64,000 nucleotides of DNA from Pagrus major (Eukaryota > Chordata > Actinopteri > Spariformes > Sparidae): the NCBI RefSeq assembly GCF_040436345.1, contig NC_133230.1:4919297-4983296 (forward strand). The letters are read 5' to 3'. This document shows, in pieces, positions 1 through 29,524 of this stretch (position 1 is its first letter; each line of letters opens with the position of its first letter). The notes under the pieces are model-generated. The model saw only the letters and a program-made list of their open reading frames with translations. It had not been told where the DNA came from and made no database searches. The translations under genes and the position numbers were made by a program.

Positions 1-94
1 GTATGTGGTACGTCTTTCTGTTTCATAGTATGACCAATATAGTCTGTAATGAGGAGAATACTAAATTCAGTCAAAGTTAAGTGAAGTGCCTCAC

Positions 95-5311
<5,217 letters not shown>

Positions 5312-6868
5312 CTTGGCTGAGTTCGGTGGGCGAGCGCCAGCAGAAGAAAGTGTTTCCCAGGCTGACCGAAGCTGCAGTGGCCGACTCCAAGCAGAACCTC
5401 CACCTGATAAAGAACACAGCTCCGCTCTGGCTGGCAGACTCAAGGGCAGGGCTTGTGTCCTTTGAACTCAGTTGTAGATCGCTCGCTGTGACGTGGGAGG
5501 TTCGGCTTGGTTACGATCACACAAACTGACGGACTCGGCCTTCCGCTGTGACCACCAAGACGCACAGCTCCACCCAAAGAGAATCACCTGTCTCAACACC
5601 TGAAGCGCTGCGACCTTTGGTCAGAGCATGCGAGGGTATATAGGCCCGGACGTACTATTTATGCTGCCTGTTTGGAGGTGACACGAGTGAGTCATGGGCT
5701 CCCATAAAGAGAACAAATGAAGATAACATCCGGAGAGCAAGTAAAACAAACCTTGAGAAGTTTCATATTTACACACTTTAATAATAATTCTACGAAAATA
5801 AAATGAGACAGAAAACAAAACTCATTTTGATCATGTAAACATCCACACAGCTGCAGACTCACTGGTTTTTAATTACATAAATGTTGAAACAATTAACAAT
5901 AAACTGACACATAATTATCCTGCAACAATTTTGAAAATAACAACTCATTTATCAGGCAAGAAGGGCAAATATTTTTCAGCTTCGGCTTCTCAGATTTCAC
6001 AGAACGAGACATTTGAAGACATTACATCATTTTATGTTGTGTTATGTCAGCTCACGTCCCTTTTCTAAATAGGTAAACAGCATTTCATTCGAATTTTAGA
6101 CAACATTTTTATGTATATTCATTAAAAATCATTAGTTCTTATCGCCCTGAGAAATGTAGAGGACTCTCATTGTCACCACATACAACGCTACGCTATGTAG
6201 ATAATCATTTCAGTCATTTTTCCAGCAAAAATGTCAAACATTAGCAGGTTGCAGCTTCTTAAATTTGAGGATTTGCTGCTTTTCTTTGTCATTTCTGGCA
6301 GTAAATGAAGAGTCTTTGGGTTTTGAACTGTTGGTTGGACAAAATAAGCCCAGGCCTCATACAGGCTAAATACATTTAAAACTGTATTTCACTCATTATC
6401 ACTTCATATTTGATGTTTGAGACTTACTTTGTTGAATGATGTACGTGCAGAGTTTGCAGAGGAAACATTTCGTGACTAGTAGTTAAACTTTTAAAGTGAA
6501 AAATATTTGCACATCTGCAGATTCCTGTTTTTCAAAGAAGGAGAAGGTGTAGATGTCATTTTAAAACTTAGTAATTTAACTTTTTTGTGGAAAACTTTAT
6601 TTCATTTTGACACATAATATATTTAAAGGACAGTGTAATATGTACTGACATGTTTTATTAGTGTCTGTGCATGTCAAAGCTCTCACAGATGATAAAGAAA
6701 TCATGTAAACATTTAGTTCAAGTAAGTATGAATAAAAAGTATTCTATCATGTGTATTTTGTTCGTCTCTTGTACCCGTGTTTCCTGATTATTCAAAAAGC
6801 AAACAAAAAACTCCTCCATTGATCCACGATTTTTTCACAGCTATACTTTACAAAGAGGTAAAATGAGG
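5312..6868. other. Spacer: ezr 5' UTR/promoter and nenf 3' UTR
   Basis: This holds the region upstream of the ezr start and the sequence downstream of the nenf stop. Both genes are transcribed leftward. An AATAAA signal for the minus strand (TTTATT at 6654-6659) lies about 210 bases past the nenf stop. No coding sequence was recognised. A degenerate copy of a dispersed repeat covers about 6209-6355 (listed separately). Confidence 0.6.
6209..6355. repeat. Copy A of the dispersed fish repeat
   Basis: The block GCTGCTTTTCTTTGTCATTT, then AGTCTTTGGGTTTTGAACTG and TTGGTTGGACAAAATAAGC, is shared with copy D at about 54470-54545. It lies between ezr and nenf. Both ends are worn, and no inverted repeats are visible. 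Confidence 0.6.
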
Positions 6869-8451
<1,583 letters not shown>

Positions 8452-8697
8452 AGTAGGCTTGTTTGTTTGGACGAGATTGATGCGGAAACTGTGAGCCATC
8501 CGCTTCCCTGTAGCTGCTCTATGGGGTTAATGCTGCGTTTGAGGCCGTCGGTCATTTAAACTTCCCCATGCTCGTAGTAATATAACTGTAGCAAGCATCA
8601 TGGCACATTTAGGGAGCAAAACTAAAAATCTGCAGTTATAAACAGGACAGTACAGAGGAAACTCTGCAGAGGAAACAGCTCAGGAGCCGGGAGGTTT

Positions 8698-8716
8698 CAA
8701 TCAATCAATCAATCAA
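8698..8716. repeat. CAAT tetranucleotide microsatellite
   Basis: Almost five perfect tetramer units lie upstream of nenf. Confidence 0.9.
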
Positions 8717-9220
8717 TGAAGTTAAACTGTCCCGTGCGTAAATGCGCACAACGTCTCTCTTGGGGGGAGACGCACTTAATGTTTCTGCTGCTAGAGTCTA
8801 TTGCAGGTTATGTTACCAATATGTTCCTCATTAAAGATCAATTATCTCACCCACCCACACTCCACCCCATAATAATCAGAGTTATAATCGTTATGACCTG
8901 ACCTGTCCGACCAGACGTCTGAGATCATATTACGCGCCACATTACGCACACAGAGACGCACCGCAGCGCTCCTCCTCCTCATCCTCCAGTTAAACAGAGC
9001 TCATATAAAGTCAAACGGAGTTGTTGTCATCATCTTTATTGATTATTCATCACTATCAAAAGTCAGACTCCACGTAGAAAGAGAGGACTGTCAGGAGCTG
9101 TGTCCATGGCGCCTCCAGCTGCTCAAACTCATACCTCCGAGATGTAGATATATATATAAAAAAATAAAGAATGATGTGGAGACTAGCAATTAGCATTAGC
9201 TAGTGTCCATGGTGAACTGT

Positions 9221-9607
9221 TTAACCCTCATGCAACTGTTGATACATTTAATGTTTTTTAACTTTCATTGTTGGATCATTTTGGCTGCATTAATGCATTT
9301 TGCATACATTTTGGTAAAGGTGTTTTTACTTTTAAATTTCAACCTCAGCTCATATAATATGTCTATAACACACTGTGTATATTAGAGACAGACAGCTAAA
9401 ATTTTTCCCTCATAATAAAACTTAACTTTCATGCAACTGTTGATACATTTTATGCATTTTTAACTTTCATTGTTGGATCATTTTGGCTGCAGTAAATTTA
9501 GGTAAAGGTGTTTTTTAATAATATATAGACATAACATGTCTAATCTTTGCCTCATAATAACACTTTTTGTGTATTTCTGTATTTCTTATCAGTTGCACGA
9601 GGGTTAA
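9221..9607. mobile_element. Non-autonomous piggyBac-type element (MITE)
   Basis: The element is flanked by TTAA at 9221-9224 and 9604-9607, the piggyBac target duplication. It begins CCCTCATGCAACTG and ends CAGTTGCACGAGGG, giving 14-base terminal inverted repeats that match at 13 positions. Inside, a stretch of about 65 bases at 9222-9289 is repeated nearly exactly at 9423-9492, so the left end was duplicated. It has no transposase frame; about 387 bases long. Confidence 0.8.
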
Positions 9608-9979
9608 AGAGAAAATGAATGTGGTCCAGTTCAGTTTTGAGCTGTTTGTGACCTTTACGAGCAGCACCTTAAGGCAGCACTATGCAGGCAAGGAGTAAGG
9701 AAGCAAGGAAACAAGGACACAAGTTGTAGTATCGGTACGCGGGCGGTAGGTGCCTCATTATTATCATGGGATGGGCCTTTATCGTCGTTGGTGTTTGTGG
9801 TGAGTCTCCCTCTGGAGCGGACAACTGGGACCTAAACACGGACCAGAGGGAATTAAATCCCCTTAAAAAAAATGCACCTGTCATTTATAAAAAATAGGTT
9901 TCAAACTTCGCACACATAACCAAAGTTTCCTCACGAGGAGCAGAGGTAGTTTCGGGTCATTGGAGGAAGCGCCAGAGGA

Positions 9980-12900
9980 ATGCTCAGGAAAGAAAACTCC
10001 CGGTCATACCAAGAGGTGAGACATCGTTACAACTTCCTCCAATGGCTGCGTTTGGACACTCAGTGTTTGTCAGCAGTTTATCTAAATGTTTGTCTCATTG
10101 ATCTGAAGGCAGCAGTTTGGTAACTGTAACTTCCTGACGACACGGAGGGTCCTCAAACTGTCCCTGTGATATCATGTGACTGCTGCAGCTGGAGGCAGCT
10201 TCCAGTAACATGGAATGAGCTGACTGCATGTTTTCTGTCTGTCTGGTGATTGTGTTGTAGTTTCATCCTGCTCATGTCTGCTCTGAAAGAGAAAGGAGTA
10301 TTTCAGAGGTTAATTGACTCATTTAATAAATGTTAAAACACTGTAACTGACACATTATAAGCCCAATTAAGTGTCAGAGCACAGTAGTGATGCATTTTAC
10401 TGTGCTACAGTCACATGTGTGTGATATTTTAATTGCATTACAGTACGAAAGAAATGTAGGAATGGTTGTTTGTAATATTGTTTTGTTGTCTTGTTGTGTT
10501 TGTGTAACAGTGTTCACCTTGTGATGCAAGAAAATATTATAAAATATTAAATTAAATGTTTTCTAATAATATGAAAGTTTAAATGAATAATTGGTCATTG
10601 AGTTCAAATGATAGTCCAGGCAAGTTAGTGATATATTAACAGCCCACATCAGGGATGTTAATCATTAATCGGTTAATCCCCGTTAAGAATTTAACCGATT
10701 AAAAATGTCTTAATCGACAATAAGAGATAAAACTTCAAAGAGTATCTTACAGTAACAGATTACAGATACTTGTTCTTCAAATATATCCAAATAAAACACA
10801 AAATACTGGTATGAGAAGTAACTTATGACATTTGAACCATTTAGTCGCCTCAGTATGGGCTGGATTTTGTTGCCAGTTGTTGGAAAGCGACAGCTGGGAG
10901 CCTCGTAATTAAAATGAAGTCATTATTTTGTGTTATTTCATTTAAAATTCAAGTAACTTTATGTTAATCTGTTCTTTTATCTCCTAATGTAGCCGGCTCT
11001 GATTTTACATCAAGCACAGATCATGTCAGTGGTTAAAACAGTTTGCTGAAGGAAAAATGTCCAACATATTTCATATATTTTCATTGAACCAGGAAAGACC
11101 TTGACTATTTAAAACGATGTGTGGTGATCAGTTTGTTTTTTGCCATAATCTCATTTTAAATTTAAAATCACTGAAGCTGCAGCTCTCTCATATATTAACA
11201 CATTGATACTGGATAATGCATGAAATTGCATTTTTCTAATCTACTCTCTAATTTAATGTCCCTTTTCTCAACCTCACAGTTCAGTGATGACGATGACGAA
11301 GGGGACGCACGGCCTCCAGACTATTATGAAGACGATGTCACTGAACACCTGGAGGACGAGGAGCCGGACTGCAGCACCTCGCAAGGTGATGACCCGTGAA
11401 GAGCCTCCGTGCCAATACGGTGGACAGACACTATTATCAGACAGATCTCTAACTGGTCACTCTACATATATTTTATTGAAGTAGTTCCTCTCCTTAATGC
11501 AACCATAAAAGCAACCTCCCTGCACGCTTCCCCCTCGTCTTTCATTACAGAGGACGACATCAGAGGAAGCAGTCCATCGATGAGATTCAGCAAAGCCTGT
11601 CTGAAGAACGTCTTCACTGTCGTCCTCATCTTCATCTACCTGCTGCTGACTGCCGGGGCGATCTTCCTGGCCTACCAGACCATCTCTGAGTTTGTGGAGA
11701 AACACAACAACCCTGTGATGTCTGTCACCTACCAAGAGGTCGACAAGTTCTCCCCCCCAGGTCTGTATGATTAAAAACATAGGGCGGGTAATCGGCTTGA
11801 TGGTAGTTGTTTGTAAAATAGCTAACAATGTTTCTGTGTGTGTGTTTTATTGAGCAGGTATCGCTCTGTTCCCTGGCAATGCTCAGCTGTTGAGCTGCAG
11901 ACATCACTACCACGACTACATCCCGCCTTTAGTGAACCCAGGCAAACCTCAGATCGGAGACTGTTTCATTAAAGAAGTGACTTACTTTGGACCATTTGCC
12001 AATGAAACTGAGGTCAGCCATTAAAACATCCAGCTGGTGTTGTTTGTCAAGATAGATATTGCATCCTAGATTAAAGTTATTCTCGTCTTTGTTTTCACAG
12101 AAAAAAGCTCTGGTGGTCCGCGGTCCGTCTGATGTCAGAAACAAAGAGCTGATCTTCATGCAGTTCAGTCAAAACCAAACGGAAGAGGACTTCAGCGGCA
12201 TCACTTACATGCTTTTTGCCAAGTTTAATGACTTGGTTCAAAGGTAAATGCAAAACAACAATTATTCCTCCTGTGATGTCTGACTAGTGTGGTAGTTGAG
12301 CTCAGACACTGACCCTGGTGATACCAGACACTGGCATCTTGACAGTTGCCACAAAAGAGTAGTTATCTGGGCGCTCTCAATCTTGTTTTACTGGTTTTAC
12401 TGGTACTGTGAACACTTTGATAAGTTAGAGCAAAAAGTTTTCTATTGCCAGTTTAAGTAAAACCATTATGTGACCTACAACTTAGATTAAATACCATCAT
12501 CATTGAGCTACTTAATGACTCATGGAACAGAGTGATTTGTAAAAGGCTATTGAACCTGTCTGATGGTAACACGTTTATTTGCTTTTTAACTTCAGTATTT
12601 ACTTGTGCTTTCTGCCTCTCCAGTGCAAATAGATCCAGGTTTATGAGGGATTGTGAGAGGAATTACTCCATGCGGACCTTCTCCGGAGGATTCAGAACCT
12701 GGGTCAAGATGTCTTTGGTGAAGACGTCGGGGAAAAGCAGCGAATCTGTCGAGTTTCGGCAAGAGGTAGATATTATCCGACCCAGTGTGCACATAATGGC
12801 ATACATGATGCAGAAGCATTAATTCAATTATTTTTGTTGCACCTTCTAGTCCACCGTGGTGACGTTCAACGACAAAAGGCCGGTTGAAGAGAAAACCAAT

Positions 12901-13217
12901 CAGCTCTTCTTTGCTGCCTTTGAATGGCGTGATCCTTTTATTCAAGAAATCAGGCTGGTACGTTCCCAGAGACATTTTATCCTCGTCAAAATGCCTCAGG
13001 TCCTCATCAGTGTATCAGTCTGTAACACATTTTTCTTACTTCCAAACAGATTGTGACTGCGAATCCCTGGAGCTCTGTCGCGATTCTCTGTGGGGTCGTC
13101 ATGGCTCTCTTCAAGGCTGCTAATTTTGCCAAACTCACTATTCAGTGGATCATCAAGATGCGTAAGAGGCATCTGAGGAACAAACAACGGGAACTGAATC
13201 TAATTACTGATAGCTGA
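9980..13217 (+). CDS. pacc1: Proton-activated chloride channel PACC1 (TMEM206, PAC/ASOR)
   Basis: PACC1 forms a trimeric, acid-opened anion channel in the plasma membrane and endosomes. Eight exons: 9980-10015, 11280-11385, 11551-11760, 11858-12012, 12101-12243, 12624-12765, 12850-12957, 13050-13217; they total 355 residues (human 350). Exon 1 encodes MLRKENSRSYQE, matching the human start. An acidic cytosolic N terminus is followed by TM1 (about residues 66-88, KNVFTVVLIFIYLLLTAGAI), a large extracellular domain (PGIALFPGNAQLLSC, FSGGFRTWVKMSLVKT, FEWRDPFIQEI), TM2 (ANPWSSVAILCGVVMALFKA) and a basic tail. The TM2 lysine of LFKAA, linked to anion selectivity in human PACC1, is present. The residue aligned with human His98 is Asn (KHNNPVMSV). 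A polyadenylation signal AATAAA is at 13871-13876. Confidence 0.96.
10640..10735. repeat. Possible degenerate dispersed repeat, pacc1 intron 1
   Basis: This stretch is rich in TTAATCGGTTAATC and AACCGATTAA motifs that mirror each other, as in fish DNA-transposon ends. Borders and target duplication are unclear, so this is a weak call. Confidence 0.3.
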
Positions 13218-14533
13218 AGTGATGACACAGTTTATCCAGGTGATTGATCTGCGTTGTATTTTTAAATGATTGTGTTTTAAGAGGTCACTGCTTGCACATT
13301 TTGTAATCACTGTTAAGGATTGTCGGCACTACAGAATGATTATTCAGCACACGGTGATGTGTAGCTGAATATTACTGCTAGATTTATCATCACCTTTGAC
13401 AAGAATTCAGTGAATTTTTTTAGTTGCTGTTGCATTTCAAAAGAAGAGCTTATTCATAAACATTCCTGTCAATTATGTTTTTGTACACATGTCGAAGAAA
13501 ATGTTGCTGAAGCTGAAACGCTGAGAATGTTTGTTCTGGGTTCAGAACTTTTTAAAAGGCTGTTTCAGGTGTAAAACTGAGAAAATGTGAACTTTGGTCA
13601 AAATGTTGCTGGATTTTTAGATATATATCCATTTTAAATATATTCATAACTCAAAGGGAATTTACCATGAGCTACTTTTCTTCCGTCAGCGTGATCTACT
13701 GTTCATTTCTGCAGGGTTTAGGTCAAATCTGTCCTGGCTGAGCTTCGTCTTACTGCTGTCCTTTTTGTTTGATTTTCACATAATGTAGAAATGTATCAGT
13801 GTGCTCATCAAAATTTACTTGAATTCATGTCTTAATCGTTCTATGGACTATGTTCTTCGAAATTTTGGATAATAAAGATGTATTTTTATGCCTTAAGATA
13901 TAATATTTATTCCTTAGCACACTCTGTCCGATGAGGGCTTAAAATTTCATGATACTAAAAACTGCAATTGTGTACAAATTTTGAATAATATGAATTAGCT
14001 GAATACTACGGTGGCCCTGAAGGGCAAACGACAACGACAAAAAGAAAAACACATATAAGAAATGTAAAAAGAAAATAAAGAAATATGTTTTCTATGGAGA
14101 TAAATGGGGAATTGGGGGGAAAAGGGGATATTATCCAGAAAAAAGGTAATAAATTGAAAATTATAAGGGAAAGTTAATAAATACAGATGTAAATAAATGT
14201 CTTTGACTATCATGAAAAGTCAAATATAACTAAAAAAATATATCATTATTATTATCGTTAAATCAAAACAGAAATATCTATTATGTCACATAAATGTCTA
14301 ATAACATACATTAATGAATACCTACATTTATTATGACGTTATGTTGATGCATTTAATAGCAAATTAAATGAACTAAATTAAATGTTTTTATTTTTTATTT
14401 AAGTTCAGCCCTCCAAACAAACCCAAACTGCTTAGTTAGATTAAGCTTTTAAGTAAACACTGAGCTCGGTGTGCTTTTTTCCCCCGAACAGCGATGTTCT
14501 TGAACGCATCGCCGTAGAGCCACACACTCCGCT

Positions 14534-14547
14534 CCAGCAGGGGGCGC
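14534..14547 (+). promoter_or_regulatory. CTCF-like binding motif
   Basis: The sequence CCAGCAGGGGGCGC fits the vertebrate CTCF core CCASYAGRKGGCRS at every position. It lies in the spacer between pacc1 and znf106, near the expected znf106 promoter. Occupancy is inferred only from the motif. Confidence 0.6.
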
Positions 14548-16402
14548 TGTGCATTTTAAAGTCTGTTTGCGATCCCACAATAAACACAACGAAGAAGAAG
14601 CTCCAGTTTGGGGGGCGATGTTGTTGTTAGCCTCAGCGGTGGATGGAGGATGCTGTAGTCCCACACACATTTGGATGTAAAAAAGGTATCCAAAAAGTCG
14701 ATATTTATAAAGTATAAAAACATTATGCCTCAGCTGCACTCCCGACGGCGTTTATAATTAGTAAATCATTAAGCTGCATTAGTTGTGTTATGGTTGTGTC
14801 GCTGGCTAGCATGTTGTTGCTAGCTTGCTAGCCTACTAGCTAACTATGTAATAGCTCTTACTTAGTAGTTGTTTTTGACTGTAAGTCTGCCAGGAGTCAT
14901 AGTTCACATGTCTGCTGATTTTCATTGTTGCTTTTCGGTCCAGTTTTTATAGAGACAGGATATCGGTTGCGATAATACTGTCGAGCAGTTAGCTACAGCT
15001 ATGCTAACAACAAACAAGGACCCAGCCCTTTGCTAGCTGGCCAAGTTGATACAATGCAGATTTTGAAGTGTTATTCAGCTCCAAAGTACGAGTTTTTGTA
15101 GTGTTTGACTAACTTTGCATGCTTTCTAACGTCGCATGTAGTTGTCATCCAAACTGCACACATGTTATGCAACTCCTTGTGCTGCACACAACTGTTAGCA
15201 AGCTAACTCAACAGAACAAATCACTTTGCTTTGTGCAGACTTGAGCTTGCTGCGATTTTCTGTTTCTGCACCATTGTATGCAAATTGGCTTATACCCTTA
15301 AGTTACATGTTGCTATCTCTCAATTCTTTTTAACGTTAAAGTCAGCTGCCATTTTTGAATGTTTGTACGAGCTTTGCAGAGGAAAACTTTATTAATTAAT
15401 CCTATATTAACCATCTTTCTCTGTCCCCTGTCTGTTCATAAGCATTTGCACCATGGGTCTGTTGGTGGCTGATATCACTGTAGAGAGATTAGATTTGGTA
15501 CCGTGCAATGTTCTGCATGCTGCCCCCTAGAGATTCAGTGCCTGAGAGAGAATATGACCCATGGATCATACTGATATTATAAATAGCTGCCCTCTGGTGC
15601 TCTGGGAGTGATGGAGGTTATTGTGAGGCACGTCATAAACAGAAAATAAACCTACTGAAGACTACGAGGTCTCCAGACCTTACCCATAGTCATTATTGGA
15701 CTTATTCTGAATTAAACTTTGCAATTTGACTGATTTCTCACTTGATATGCTAAAGGTAAGCAAGTTATGTAGATGTAAATAAGACACTACCTTAGATTAT
15801 AAGAATAAAGACACATTTATAGATTTTTTTCTTGCAGCTGGAGACCAGGATTTGTAGACCAGGGTGTCTCTGCAGAACTGCAGTACTTCATTATAGTCCC
15901 TTGACCTTGATCAGAAATGGCAGCTTCTGTGTTTTGGTTACTGCTCTTGGCCATCATGTGATTCTGATAATATTTTGATTTATTGTTCAGCCTGAGTTTT
16001 TTCTGTACTTTCTGTCAAAAGCATAATGTTTTGGCCAGATTAGCTTGTATCTGGTCAAGAAGACACAATACCTATAAATCTTTTTACACAAGTATCCACA
16101 ACAATCCAGAGTTGTATCTTGAAATAGCATCCAAGAGTTATTATTTTCTATCAGGCCAAGTGTTGCACTTTCTTCCATGTTCTTATCCGATATCCCCATC
16201 AGAGCCTTGTTGGCTGTTGGCCGAGGGATGATTAGACTGCCAATTTTCCATTTTGTGCAAACATTTGTCTTTGGTAGCAGACAGATTTGAGTTAGAAAAA
16301 GCACTTCAATTATGTTCTTCAACTGCCAATTCGACTTTTACTTGAAGAGGGCCAAGATATTGTGAGTCCATCTCAGTCTGCAGATATCTTTACCTTTCAT
16401 GA

Positions 16403-16818
16403 ATTGATTTTAGGGATGCACAGGTTTTTTTGGCGAAACATCAGTATTGACCGATGGCACATTCATGAGCTGTTGACATCTCTGCCATCAGCTTGTAAGG
16501 CTATGTAAGAACTGTAAAACTCCTCTCATTGAGTAGGTAGTTGCACAAGAGGCTATAAAAGCTTTCCAATCAGTTATTTTAAATCACAATCTTTATTTGA
16601 AAGGAAGTTATATAAAAGGCTGTGTCATAAATTCGTCCGATATGATTTGTGCAAAGCGAATGAGACTGAATGACTTTCAGACAGTTCAGTTATTTCTTTG
16701 CTTCTCTGCCAAAAGGGGAATTAAATAACAACAAAAACAAAAATCCAGCGACTATCTGCCAACTTGTTATTTTAAGCTTTGCTCAGAATTTCCCGATCAC
16801 TGCATCCCTAATTGATTT
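16403..16818. mobile_element. hAT-type MITE with perfect 8-bp target duplication
   Basis: The element runs 16411-16810 (400 bases). It starts TAGGGATGCA and ends TGCATCCCTA, perfect 10-base terminal inverted repeats. It is flanked on both sides by ATTGATTT (16403-16410 and 16811-16818), an 8-base direct duplication, the length made by hAT transposases. It has no transposase frame. The intact duplication suggests a fairly young insertion. Confidence 0.88.
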
Positions 16819-17511
16819 TACTTCATCCTGCACCTGGACGAAAACTTCCTGGATGTTCATGCTGGTTTCTTCTTCTTTAAACTTCAGATTTTACAGTTCA
16901 ATTCCCAAAACTTCAACTTGTTTGCTTTTGTTTGTTTCTCCTACTTTTCTCCATCTCAAAAAGTAAAAACCAGTAACATTTCAGTTGAGAACAGGCCCTC
17001 GTGTGATCAGTGGCATCCTGAGAAGGTGATACAGCCACAGACGTAACTTCACCGGCCTCTGACTCGTGGCCGGCGTTAGTTTCCCACCCTGTTTGTGAAC
17101 GTTAAACAAGTCTAGACATAGCTCTGATGCTGCTGGCTGCTGGCCTCAGAGCTGCTCCATCAGCAGACTGCAATTAGACCAGGGTCCAGGCTGAACTCTG
17201 TGCTGGTATTTGGGTTGTGGTACAGAGGCATGTTGTTGGATAGGTAGGTGTCGTCTTTGAGAGAAAATGAGCCTTGAGTTCTCTCTACTGTGTCGGTTTG
17301 ACGAGTGTGAGTTATTGCTGAGAGCTCAGCTACAAAAATTTGGTGCACAGAATTGTTTTTTAATAATAAAACACACATAAATGTTTAATATTCCAGATGG
17401 TTTTACAGACCTTTGTCGCCCTGTCCTTTGTAAACTGTGACTGATGAGTCCTTTAACTGAATTAAATCCTCTTTATTAACAGTAATGGGCTGACTACGAC
17501 TTGTATTCAAG

Positions 17512-29524
<12,013 letters not shown>

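Larger units (their letters stand above)
8452..9979. promoter_or_regulatory. Shared upstream region of the divergent nenf and pacc1 genes
   Basis: The two start codons point away from each other across 1.5 kb, so both promoters must lie here. It contains a TCAA-type microsatellite at 8698-8716 and a piggyBac-type MITE at 9221-9607. No TATA box could be assigned with confidence, and no gene was recognised. Confidence 0.6.
13218..17511. other. pacc1 3' UTR, spacer, and znf106 upstream/5' non-coding region
   Basis: The pacc1 3' UTR runs to about 13.9 kb. AT-rich spacer without coding signal follows, then the presumed znf106 promoter zone from about 14.5 kb, with a CTCF-like motif and a cluster of GCTAGC/GCTAAC hexamers (about 14,800-15,010). 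An acceptor at 17481-17482 just upstream of the znf106 ATG implies at least one non-coding first exon somewhere here; its position could not be fixed. A hAT-type MITE lies at 16411-16810. Confidence 0.6.
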
